Positions 9,231 through 16,159 of a stretch of 64,000 nucleotides of DNA are shown piece by piece; position 1 is the first letter of the stretch; each line of letters opens with the position of its first letter. The position numbers and the translations under genes were made by a program. Source of the DNA: CAZAMB01 sp964486335. Its GTDB lineage: Bacteria; Planctomycetota; Phycisphaerae; UBA1845. The DNA is taken from positions 35,644 through 99,643 of the forward strand of contig CAZAMB010000018.1 in NCBI GenBank assembly GCA_964486335.1, read 5' to 3'. The notes under the pieces were generated by a model. It saw only the letters and a program-made list of their open reading frames with translations, ran no database searches and had not been told where the DNA came from.

Positions 9231-10585
9231 TCGTTGACGACGATCCGGCGATGTGCGAGGTTCTCGCGGCCGGTCTGGCGGCGCGTGGGTTCGAACCGGA
9301 ATTCACGACCTCCGCTGATGAGGCGCTGCTGCGTCTAAAAGATCGGGAGTTCGCCGTCATCGTGACCGATCTTTGCATGCGCGGGATGGGCGGCATTGAC
9401 CTCTGCGGGCATGTCACGACCAACAATCCGAACATTCCCGTGATTGTGATCACGGCGTTCGGCAGCCTCGAAACCGCCGTCGCGGCGATTCGCGCGGGCG
9501 CCTATGACTTCGTCACGAAGCCGCTCGACACCGACGAATTAGCGCTCATCCTCGAGCGAGCCATTCAGTACCGCGTGCTTCGCGAAGAAGTGAAACGCCT
9601 CCGAGTGGCCCTCGATCAGACCGAGGGTTTTTCATCGCTACTCGGCGAAAGCCCGCAAATGCGAAAACTTTGCGCTTTCCTGGCGCGGATTTGTGATTCG
9701 GAGGCTTCCGTTCTCATTACTGGTGAAACCGGTACGGGAAAGGAAGTCGTCGCGCGTGCGCTGCACAACGCCAGCCGCCGCTGCGACAGTCCGTTTGTGG
9801 CGGTGAACTGTGCGGCCGTACCCGAGACTCTCCTGGAAAGCGAGCTCTTCGGTCACACCAAGGGTGCCTATACCGACGCCAAATCTCAACGAAAGGGACT
9901 CTTCCTTCAGGCCGACGGCGGAACACTGTTTCTCGACGAGATCGGCACCATGCCGTTCGCCATCCAACCCAAGCTGCTCCGGGTCCTTCAAGACCGGAAG
10001 GTTCGACCCGTGGGGGGCGACACGGAAGCGGCTTTTGACGTCCGCCTCATTTCCGCCACGAATCGCGACCTTGAATCCGCCGTCGCCGACGAGATGTTTC
10101 GCGAGGATCTTTACTTTCGGATCAACGTCGTGCACGTGGATTTGCCGCCGTTGCGGGCACGCGGACACGACGTGCTTCTGTTGGCCCAACATTTCATCCG
10201 CGAGTTCTCGGGACGCGCCAAGAAGGCCATTGTCGGCCTGTCGACGCCCGTCGCGCAGAAGTTGCTGGCCTATTCCTGGCCCGGCAATGTCCGCGAGCTT
10301 CAAAACTGCATCGAGAGGGCGGTGGCGCTGGCCGATTGCGATCAGATCACGGTCGGCGACTTGCCGGAAAAGATCCGCGGATACACACCGTCTCATGTCG
10401 TCGTCGCGAGCGATGATCCGACGGAGCTCGTGACCATGGAGGAGGTCGAGCGGCGATACGTGCTTCGGGTGCTTGAATCGGTCAACGGCAACAAGACGCT
10501 CGCCGCTCGCATCCTGGGTTTCGATCGCAAGACTCTCTATCGAAAGCTTGATGCCTACGCGCCGCCAAAGTCTACGTCAGAATGA
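9212..10585 (+). CDS. NtrC-family sigma-54-dependent response regulator
   Basis: A 457-residue activator with a receiver domain (phospho-acceptor Asp53 in VTDLCM), an AAA+ domain (Walker A GETGTGKE near residue 171) and a C-terminal Fis-type helix-turn-helix (about 415-455). The sigma-54 contact loop, usually GAFTGA, reads GAYTDA at residues 218-223; Tyr for Phe and Asp for the second Gly are variants known in natural activators. The ATG at 9212 is chosen because AAGGAG lies eight bases upstream; an in-frame upstream start at 9176 would add 12 residues that do not belong to the receiver fold. It overlaps the kinase gene. A perfect sigma-54 promoter sits 200 bases downstream and is the obvious candidate target. 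Confidence 0.93.
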   Translation: MQGRVLIVDDDPAMCEVLAAGLAARGFEPEFTTSADEALLRLKDREFAVIVTDLCMRGMGGIDLCGHVTTNNPNIPVIVITAFGSLETAVAAIRAGAYDFVTKPLDTDELALILERAIQYRVLREEVKRLRVALDQTEGFSSLLGESPQMRKLCAFLARICDSEASVLITGETGTGKEVVARALHNASRRCDSPFVAVNCAAVPETLLESELFGHTKGAYTDAKSQRKGLFLQADGGTLFLDEIGTMPFAIQPKLLRVLQDRKVRPVGGDTEAAFDVRLISATNRDLESAVADEMFREDLYFRINVVHVDLPPLRARGHDVLLLAQHFIREFSGRAKKAIVGLSTPVAQKLLAYSWPGNVRELQNCIERAVALADCDQITVGDLPEKIRGYTPSHVVVASDDPTELVTMEEVERRYVLRVLESVNGNKTLAARILGFDRKTLYRKLDAYAPPKSTSE

Positions 10586-10786
10586 CGATTCCACGTGTTA
10601 GGTGATCATCCTCTGTTCATCCTGAATCGTGGCAAAAAGGCGCGCGGTGGGGTAAAGCGCCGCGCCGAAGTCTGGTCTGGAAGCGCCCGGAACCGGCTTT
10701 GACTTGGAACGACCGAGAATCACCAAAGCTGTTACGTATCAGGCGATTTCCGCAAATTCCGTTTGTTTTTTCGATCTCACCGGGTT

Positions 10787-10802
10787 TGGCACAGGCCTTG
10801 CT
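10787..10802 (+). promoter_or_regulatory. sigma-54 (-24/-12) promoter
   Basis: TGGCAC at 10787-10792, five bases (AGGCC), then TTGCT at 10798-10802 match the sigma-54 consensus at every conserved position. Transcription would start near 10813 and read into the response-regulator gene beginning at 10867. It lies 200 bases after an NtrC-family activator gene, which fits local control. No repeated activator-binding site could be defined by eye in 10586-10786. Confidence 0.8.
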
Positions 10803-10866
10803 ATTCGCTACTTCGTCACGAAGACTCGTAATGGCGAACCAAGCGAAGACACGAGGCTGAGAGTTC

Positions 10867-11469
10867 ATGGTACTGCTCGAGACAATCCAATCGGACGGCA
10901 ATAAGCGGGTAGGCGCCGAATCCGGTGCTGATTGCCGAAGTCTTCTAGGCCATGAAGAGACTTGGAGAACGCTCGGTCCGCCGCGAGTTGCCGAAGATAG
11001 GGCGGCCTGCATGTTGCCCATTCATCAGCGCTTGCCGCGGATTCTGGTGGCCGAGGACGACTACGAATTGCGCCGACTTATCGCCGAGGCGCTGCGAGGT
11101 ATCGGATGCGAAGTGATCGAGGTTCGCGACGGTCTCCAGCTTCGCGATCGGCTGGAATACTCCAGGTCCTTTTTTAGGGATCGATATGATTTCGACCTGG
11201 TTGTGTCCGATGTGCGCATGCCGGGATTGACCGGGATCGAGGCGTTGGGCGGCCTGGGATCCTCCGTTCCGGCCCCACTCGTCATCTTGATCACCGCTTT
11301 CGGCGATCAAGAAGCCTATCGCCGTGCGGCGCGATTGGGAGCGGCTGCCTTTTTTGATAAGCCGCTCGATCTCGATGAACTATGTGACTATGTCCGCGGC
11401 ATTCTTCCCTTACCGGCCCGAGAGTCCGACCAAGGGGAGGATGTGCGTCTTGAGGAGGAATCCTCGTAA
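10867..11469 (+). CDS. single-domain response regulator
   Basis: The recognisable part is one receiver domain (ILVAEDDYELRRLIAEAL, phospho-acceptor Asp in VVSDVRMPG, Lys in FFDKPLDLDEL) with no output domain. It probably passes phosphate to or from a partner, or binds a target protein. The frame opens at the ATG at 10867 (200 residues), but the first 48 residues do not look like a domain; the ATG at 11011 (MLPIHQRLPRILVAEDD) is an equally good start with 152 residues. The 10867 start keeps a leader of about 54 bases from the sigma-54 promoter. A strong terminator follows at 11530, so it forms its own transcript, probably switched on by the adjacent NtrC-type regulator. Confidence 0.8.
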   Translation: MVLLETIQSDGNKRVGAESGADCRSLLGHEETWRTLGPPRVAEDRAACMLPIHQRLPRILVAEDDYELRRLIAEALRGIGCEVIEVRDGLQLRDRLEYSRSFFRDRYDFDLVVSDVRMPGLTGIEALGGLGSSVPAPLVILITAFGDQEAYRRAARLGAAAFFDKPLDLDELCDYVRGILPLPARESDQGEDVRLEEESS

Positions 11470-11529
11470 ACAAACATTGAACGCGCCCGTGCGGCGCTTT
11501 CCAGTTTCCTGATCCGACCCTGCCGTAGT

Positions 11530-11574
11530 CGCGAGCCTTTGAACATCACTGTTCGGAGGCTCGCGGCGTTTTTT
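11530..11574 (+). terminator. Rho-independent terminator after the response regulator
   Basis: A 16-bp arm starting CGCGAGCC at 11530 pairs with the arm ending GGCTCGCG at 11565 (two G-T pairs, TCAC loop), followed by GCG and six T residues (11569-11574). Confidence 0.85.
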
Positions 11575-11830
11575 GAGATTTCTTATTCATTGGCGGCAGC
11601 GCCTCGGCCGGACGCGACCTGAGGCATCGGGAGATTGAATGCAACCGCGACGGTGCGAGGCAACCTGCCTCACTGCCACGGCAAGTAGAATGATGTTGGG
11701 GCGATCTGACCCGTGATTCGAATGGTCCGACGATGCACGCAATCTCTTTCGTTGGTGTCAAACGCCCTGAACAGACTTGAAAACTCGATTGGTGACGAAG
11801 TACCGGAATGCGGCCGGTGATCTCGCGTCC
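11575..11830 (+). other. non-coding interval with one palindrome
   Basis: No convincing reading frame on either strand. The only structure seen is the perfect inverted repeat GAGGCA-ACC-TGCCTC at 11657-11671, extendable with one bulge to GTG...CAC. At about 160-175 bases upstream of the next sigma-54-like element it lies where an activator-binding site would be expected, but there is no second copy near the first sigma-54 promoter. Confidence 0.4.
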
Positions 11831-11846
11831 TGGCACGCGAAGTGCT
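11831..11846 (+). promoter_or_regulatory. second sigma-54-like promoter (one mismatch)
   Basis: TGGCAC (11831-11836), five bases, then GTGCT (11842-11846). The invariant GG and GC are present at the right distance; only the first T of TTGC is replaced by G. It faces the candidate small RNA and would start transcription near 11857. Confidence 0.5.
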
Positions 11847-11856
11847 AATTGTCTGT

Positions 11857-11985
11857 TGCGAATCGAGCCTTGCGACGGTTGCCGAGTTCGGGATGGTCGC
11901 AAAGCGTGAATCGCGTGGCCTCCTTTTCCTATTCCCAAAAACTTGAACGCCGCTTCCCGGAATCCGTGAAGCGGCGTTTGAGTTT
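11857..11985 (+). ncRNA. candidate sigma-54-driven small RNA
   Basis: About 130 bases between a sigma-54-like promoter and a GC-rich hairpin, with no open reading frame of note. A 5' hairpin forms from TTGCGAC (11870-11876) and GTCGCAA (11896-11902). An unstructured pyrimidine-rich stretch follows (11917-11936) containing CCTCC at 11919-11923, complementary to Shine-Dalgarno sequences. The 3' hairpin AACGCCGCTTC (11946-11956) / GAAGCGGCGTT (11968-11978) is perfect and is followed by TTGAGTTTTG, a weak U-tract. Hairpin, anti-Shine-Dalgarno loop and terminator make up a common layout for small RNAs that block translation. This is inference from layout only. Confidence 0.4.
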
Positions 11986-12014
11986 TGATTGCGTCTGCGG
12001 GCAAGTCCGTTTGT

Positions 12015-12043
12015 TTGCCGTGTCGAGATCTTCAACCTATACT
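12015..12043 (+). promoter_or_regulatory. sigma-70-type promoter of cdaA
   Basis: TTGCCG (12015-12020), 17-base spacer, TATACT (12038-12043). Transcription would begin near 12050, about 47 bases before the preferred GTG start of cdaA. The PEP-CTERM gene at 52319 has a very similar TTGCCT-17-TATACT element. Confidence 0.6.
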
Positions 12044-12096
12044 GCGGCTGACCGAAAAAAGAGGATTTGCCGTCCTTTCAAAACGGATCTTACGCC

Positions 12097-13080
12097 GTGA
12101 TCGCGCCCGTTCTACCTCAATCCGATCTCCTCCGAGGCATCCGCTTCTTTGTGGAGCAGGCAGCGGCCCGACCATGGGTGTCGCTGATCGAGTTGTTGCT
12201 GATCGGCGGCGTCGTGTACGTCGTGCTTCGGTCCCTGGAAGGGACGCGAGGCGCGAGACTGATCCGCATCATCCTGACCGTCCTGGTGTTGAGCTTTTCG
12301 GTTGTCTGGCTCTTGACCGAACGATTTCAGCTAGACCGGGTTAACGCCCTCTATCCTTATTTCATATTGGCGGTTTTCTTCGCGTCCCTCGTCGCGTTTC
12401 AGGCCGATTTGCGCCGGGCCATGCTCCGATTGAGCGAGGGACGGTTGTTTCGACGATTGCTGGGCGGGTCGTCCGAAGTGATTGATTCCGTCGTCGCGGC
12501 CGTCGAGGCTCTTGCTCAAAAGCGGATCGGAGCCCTGATTGCCATGGAGCGAAGCGACGAATCAGCGGTCATTGCCGAATCCGGCATTTCGCTGGATGCG
12601 GAAGTCAGCGCTGAGCTTTTGGAGACGATTTTCTGGCCCGGTAGCGCGCTGCACGACCTAGGCGTGCTGATCAATCAAACGCGGGTTCGCGCGGCCGGCT
12701 GCCAGTTTCCGCTGACCGAAGCCCAGGACCTTGAAAAGACGCTGGGCAGCCGTCATCGCGCCGCGATCGGGATGAGCGAGGAAACCGACGCCGTGGTGGT
12801 CATCGTCAGCGAGGAAACGGGTACGATTTCGGTGGCGATCAACGGTCGATTGCGCCGAGGACTTTCGGCGGACACCCTGCGAGAGTTGCTGGTACGCGAA
12901 CTGGGAGCGTCCTCGGACGAGAGTTCAACCGAAGAAGTGGATTCAGAGGGTAAATCAGTCGCGGAAGTCGTGAATCCTCCCGCTCGCCCGACGCTCAGCG
13001 CCGCGCACCTGCCCGATGAAAGGCCTGGCGCTCAAGTTCACCAGGAGGGCGCGGTCGATGGCGCAGATCAGGCTGCTTAG
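12097..13080 (+). CDS. cdaA: membrane diadenylate cyclase (CdaA family)
   Basis: CdaA makes cyclic di-AMP from two ATP. Three hydrophobic helices occupy about the first 110 residues, followed by a DisA_N catalytic domain. The RHR motif is clear (Arg219-His220-Arg221, in LGSRHRAAIGMSEETDA), as is the later VSEETGTISVAINGRL segment. The DGA motif that normally binds ATP reads Asp187-Leu-Gly (LHDLGVLI), so the Asp is kept but the next two positions differ. The GTG at 12097 is preferred: the TTG at 12067 also keeps the frame, but its purine-rich AGAGGA is only one base away. The last 40 or so residues are a hydrophilic tail overlapping the YbbR gene by 23 bases. The cdaA-ybbR order is the usual one, but glmM does not follow. 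Confidence 0.88.
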   Translation: MIAPVLPQSDLLRGIRFFVEQAAARPWVSLIELLLIGGVVYVVLRSLEGTRGARLIRIILTVLVLSFSVVWLLTERFQLDRVNALYPYFILAVFFASLVAFQADLRRAMLRLSEGRLFRRLLGGSSEVIDSVVAAVEALAQKRIGALIAMERSDESAVIAESGISLDAEVSAELLETIFWPGSALHDLGVLINQTRVRAAGCQFPLTEAQDLEKTLGSRHRAAIGMSEETDAVVVIVSEETGTISVAINGRLRRGLSADTLRELLVRELGASSDESSTEEVDSEGKSVAEVVNPPARPTLSAAHLPDERPGAQVHQEGAVDGADQAA

Positions 13081-14083
13081 CTCGACTTTGATTCTGACAC
13101 TGCTGATCTGGGCCAGCGCGGACAGCCTCGTCACCGAGGAGGCGACGCTGACTGTCGGCGTGCAATTGGTTCCGTCGTCCCAATCCCAGGGAATGTTGGT
13201 CCGGCTCGAGGGAAATGCGGATGCCGTCGAGGTGAAGGTGTCCGGTCCGCGCCGTTCGATCGAGGCACTTCAGGCCAAGGGAACGCGACGCATTCGGATT
13301 CCGGTTGCCGAGCGGCCGACCGGCAGCTCGCTCATCATTCTCGATCGATTATCGATACAGGCGGCGCTCGCCGCATTGTCGCGGGAATTCGAGCGATTTG
13401 CCGTGGTGGCGGTTCAACCGGATTCTCTGCCGGTGTTCGTGGATCATCTGGTGAATCGCGACGTGGAAGTGACATTGAAACGATTGAAAATGGCCTATGA
13501 CGTCGAGCCGCAATTGCAGTCAACTCGACTGAGGGTCCGGATGAGAGAGAGCGCGCTCAGTTCATCCGAGGGACAAGCGCCGTCGACGATGGACCTTTCC
13601 TCGGACTTCGAGCGATTGTTGCGCGATCAGCCAGTGGGCAAACCGTTAACAGTCTCGGTCGTGATTGATCAGCGACCTTTTGGACCCGATGCGGAAATCG
13701 TACCGCCCTCCGTGGATGTGGTCGCGACGGTGAAGAGTCGGCGTACCACCGAGAGCATTCCGACCGTTCCGGTGTTGATCGCGATCAGTTTCTCCAACTT
13801 GCAGAGGCCGTTCAGCGCAGTTACGCGCGATGGGAATCACCTCTCCTTGGTCACGCAGACCATCACGGTGACCGGTTCCCCAGAGGACGTGGCTCGGCTA
13901 GTCCGCGGTGAAACCCGCGCGTTCGGGTTGATTCAACTCAAGGAAGACGATTTTGAGCAAATGGGAGTTTTCAAGTTGCTGACACCCGAATACCACCTTC
14001 CCAAGGGTGTCGAAATGACCGAGGTTCCTCCGCCAATTGAATTCAAACTTGTGAACGTAACTGACGGAAACTTAGGAGGTTAG
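13058..14083 (+). CDS. cdaR: YbbR-domain protein (CdaR-like regulator of CdaA)
   Basis: A 341-residue protein with one N-terminal membrane helix (LLSSTLILTLLIWASADSL) followed by an extracytoplasmic region of repeated beta-rich YbbR-like units (VEVKVSGPRRSIEAL near the first; TVTGSPEDVARL in the last). CdaR proteins bind CdaA across the membrane and tune c-di-AMP synthesis. ATG 13058 is chosen because AGGAGG lies nine bases upstream (13043-13048); an earlier ATG at 13016 would add 14 basic residues. It overlaps cdaA by 23 bases, so the two are coupled. Confidence 0.8.
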   Translation: MAQIRLLSSTLILTLLIWASADSLVTEEATLTVGVQLVPSSQSQGMLVRLEGNADAVEVKVSGPRRSIEALQAKGTRRIRIPVAERPTGSSLIILDRLSIQAALAALSREFERFAVVAVQPDSLPVFVDHLVNRDVEVTLKRLKMAYDVEPQLQSTRLRVRMRESALSSSEGQAPSTMDLSSDFERLLRDQPVGKPLTVSVVIDQRPFGPDAEIVPPSVDVVATVKSRRTTESIPTVPVLIAISFSNLQRPFSAVTRDGNHLSLVTQTITVTGSPEDVARLVRGETRAFGLIQLKEDDFEQMGVFKLLTPEYHLPKGVEMTEVPPPIEFKLVNVTDGNLGG

Positions 14084-14179
14084 GATTCATGGGTTCGATC
14101 GCTTCTTTCCATCGCCGAATCTGAATCGCTGACGGAATCGATTGTGGCCGTTTTTCGTTTTCTTCTGGGCTTGTGCCCC

Positions 14180-14207
14180 TTGACGCGTCGGGATCCAATG
14201 GTACGAT
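14180..14207 (+). promoter_or_regulatory. promoter of the 5S rRNA gene
   Basis: TTGACG (14180-14185), 16-base spacer, TACGAT (14202-14207). The -10 ends six bases before the 5' end of the folded 5S RNA, so transcription would start at or within a base or two of the mature end. Confidence 0.65.
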
Positions 14208-14212
14208 TGTCT

Positions 14213-14319
14213 TTGCGGTGACGTTACGTGCGGGGAAACACCCGTTACCATTCCGAACACGGAAGTGAAGTCCGCACGGCCGATGGTAGTCGTCAGGCGA
14301 GAGTAGGTGATTGCCGCAC
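14213..14319 (+). rRNA. rrf: 5S ribosomal RNA
   Basis: About 107 bases with the conserved 5S blocks ACACCCGTTACCAT, CCGAACACGGAAGT, GCCGATGGTAGT and GCGAGAGTAGGT in the right order and spacing. Helix I forms between TGCGGTGA (from 14214) and TTGCCGCA (to 14318). No 16S, 23S or tRNA gene is adjacent, and the gene has its own promoter and terminator, so it is a solitary 5S unit. Confidence 0.93.
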
Positions 14320-14325
14320 TTTTTG

Positions 14326-14351
14326 AAAATACCCGCTTCGGCGGGTATTTT
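14326..14351 (+). terminator. Rho-independent terminator of the 5S rRNA
   Basis: AAAATACCCGC (14326-14336) pairs perfectly with GCGGGTATTTT (14341-14351) around a TTCG tetraloop; the T-run is part of the 3' arm, so it could work in both directions. Confidence 0.88.
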
Positions 14352-14455
14352 CATGCGCGAACCAGGCTTGGGAATGCACGGCGCGGTCGGACCGGGCTTG
14401 GTGATTCAACCAAGCGCACGAACATTGGATTCGGCGCGATGTGGAGGATTGTTCC

Positions 14456-14557
14456 ATGTTTTCCAGCCTCATTGGTTCGCTTATCAGTTCATTCCTGCCC
14501 CTTCTGTTTCAACTGATCATTTCGGCGATTTTTGGCGGCGGTGACTCGTCGCTCTGA
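14456..14557 (+). CDS. small hydrophobic membrane peptide (33 aa)
   Basis: ATG 14456 to TGA 14557. GGAGGA at 14443-14448 lies seven bases before the ATG, one of the best ribosome sites in the window. Residues about 4-26 form one hydrophobic helix (LIGSLISSFLPLLFQLII), ending in a short polar tail GGGDSSL. It sits about 105 bases downstream of the 5S terminator with no other gene on the strand nearby. No family is recognised. Confidence 0.55.
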   Translation: MFSSLIGSLISSFLPLLFQLIISAIFGGGDSSL

Positions 14558-14643
14558 CGGTTGCCGAACTAGGAATTCCTGTAACGCCCAAACGCGTCGG
14601 ACCACTTATGCAACATGGTAAGTGCGCGTACGCGACGCCTCGA

Positions 14644-15159
14644 TTATCGCCGTCGGTGCAAAGCGGGCCTGCTTCTTTTCGTCGCATTGTCATTCGAAAA
14701 CGCATGGCCGCATTCGGAACACCGGCCGCTTGGGTTGCCGGTAAGGTCGTAGCCGCACACTTCACAGCGTCCTGCACGCCGCCTCCACCACACTCGGATG
14801 GGGCCTTGTGCGATCGGCGTTGCCCCCGCGACCATCATCAGCCCAGTAAGCAGCCAGAACGGAAAGACCAGCCAGGTGCGGCGGAGTGGTCCCGTTTGTG
14901 CCGTTGAGAACAGGAGCGAAGCTCTGTTTGGCGTGGGATCGTAGGTGATTGGCGACCGAAATTCTGTTCTCGACGCGGTTTGTGTCGGCATGGAAAGCAG
15001 ATGAAGGCCGCAGATTCCGTCTTTAAGGTACACATCCAGCGATTTGTAAAGCGTCACATCGAAACGGTACCGGAAGGGCTGGGCGTAACTGCGGTGCCAG
15101 AACGCAATGCTCAGCGGGAGCAAGATGAGCGAAAGCACCGCGAGCGATTTGGCAAACAT
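14644..15159 (-). CDS. membrane protein with C-terminal CGYDLTG zinc ribbon
   Basis: A 171-residue protein with an N-terminal membrane helix (SLAVLSLILLPLSIAFW), an exported loop of about 80 residues, a second helix (LVFPFWLLTGLMMVAGATPIA) and a C-terminal zinc ribbon CEVCGYDLTGNPSGRCSECG. This ribbon is a recurrent planctomycete signature of unknown role. ATG at 15159 is chosen because AAGGAA lies seven bases upstream; an earlier ATG at 15192 lacks a site. A second, less related member is at 58499-58957, where the ribbon is N-terminal. The gene lies downstream of batE on the same strand but 154 bases away. Confidence 0.65.
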   Translation of the reverse strand: MFAKSLAVLSLILLPLSIAFWHRSYAQPFRYRFDVTLYKSLDVYLKDGICGLHLLSMPTQTASRTEFRSPITYDPTPNRASLLFSTAQTGPLRRTWLVFPFWLLTGLMMVAGATPIAQGPIRVWWRRRAGRCEVCGYDLTGNPSGRCSECGHAFSNDNATKRSRPALHRRR

Positions 15160-15313
15160 CGAGGGTTCCTTTGCGACGGTCCGCCGCGGCACGCTTTCAT
15201 GGTCACAGCACCGTCAAGTGCATCATACCGAATTCATCGGCCATGCCGCAAGAAACTCCTGCCAAAGCGATTGACGTTTGGCGCAAATCCACGGGAAATC
15301 TCCGGCGGCCAAG

Positions 15314-16159
15314 TCATTGCATCTGCAAAAAAGCGGTGTTGCTTTCGGAACGAAGAACGGGAACGACCTCGATCGCGTTCGATTCCACCCAGCCACGGTT
15401 GCCGTCGGGCAGTTCGATTTGACTCCAGCCGGACCGGCGCTGGTGGACAGAGACTTCGAGCCCCGGCTGGAGGGGTTGCTCGAACTGCCGTTGATAGGTC
15501 GTTGCGGGTCCCTTGTAGACGGTAACATCGTTTGCAACAACGACGGCTTGCGGCGCGTTGCGGTCGAGCCAGCGCTGGGCCGCGTACGATCCCCCGCTCC
15601 CTGCGGCCACGATGGCGCTGAGCAGCGCGGCGATCAGGACACCACGGCGATGGAACCAAAACCAGACCGCCAGCAACGTCCAAAACAGCGCGTAAGCGAT
15701 CGCGGCGGTTTTCGCCCGACCCGGCAGTGATGTCTGGAAATGCCAAAAGAACACACCACGAAGAACTGCGCTGGTCCGTGTGGAAGGGATGGTGAGCAGA
15801 CAACGGCTTCGGGCAACGGTGAGATTGTCGGCCAGCCAGGGATTACGCGGAATGAGACGCTCGGCACGCAGGTAGTGAAGGACCGCTCGCCCCACATCGC
15901 CGGCCTGGAGATGACAATTGCCGAGGTTGTATTCCAGAAAGCCGTTGTCGATGGTCGCGGCGAGGCTTTCAAGCCGCTCAGCGGCCGATCGAAAAAGCGG
16001 CCGAGCCTTGTCGGGCTGCTCTGTCCGCAGACGCTGTCCATCGTCAAACTCGGCGAGCGCGCGATCGAACTCGCCGGTTCGTGAGACGTCAGCGCGGGCG
16101 CATGACACATGCGCCGTGCTGAAAAGTACCAGAAAGTAGACTGCTTGCCCTCTTGTCAT
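15314..16159 (-). CDS. BatE-like TPR and SH3 domain membrane protein
   Basis: A 281-residue exported protein: signal peptide (residues 1-24, ending SCARA), a TPR segment (LEYNLGNCHLQAGDVGRAVLHY, about 75-110), two membrane helices (about 150-195) and a C-terminal bacterial SH3 domain (VVVANDVTVYKGPATTY ... GWSQIELPDGNRGWVES). This is the usual layout of the last Bat operon protein, thought to work in envelope or redox stress with the vWA proteins BatA/B. Its ATG overlaps the batD stop (ATGA, 16156-16159). Confidence 0.8.
   Translation of the reverse strand: MTRGQAVYFLVLFSTAHVSCARADVSRTGEFDRALAEFDDGQRLRTEQPDKARPLFRSAAERLESLAATIDNGFLEYNLGNCHLQAGDVGRAVLHYLRAERLIPRNPWLADNLTVARSRCLLTIPSTRTSAVLRGVFFWHFQTSLPGRAKTAAIAYALFWTLLAVWFWFHRRGVLIAALLSAIVAAGSGGSYAAQRWLDRNAPQAVVVANDVTVYKGPATTYQRQFEQPLQPGLEVSVHQRRSGWSQIELPDGNRGWVESNAIEVVPVLRSESNTAFLQMQ

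Noticed and set aside
11546..12004. 152-codon minus-strand frame between the response regulator and cdaA
   Set aside because: It runs through two terminator-like hairpins, has no ribosome site and no domain-like composition.
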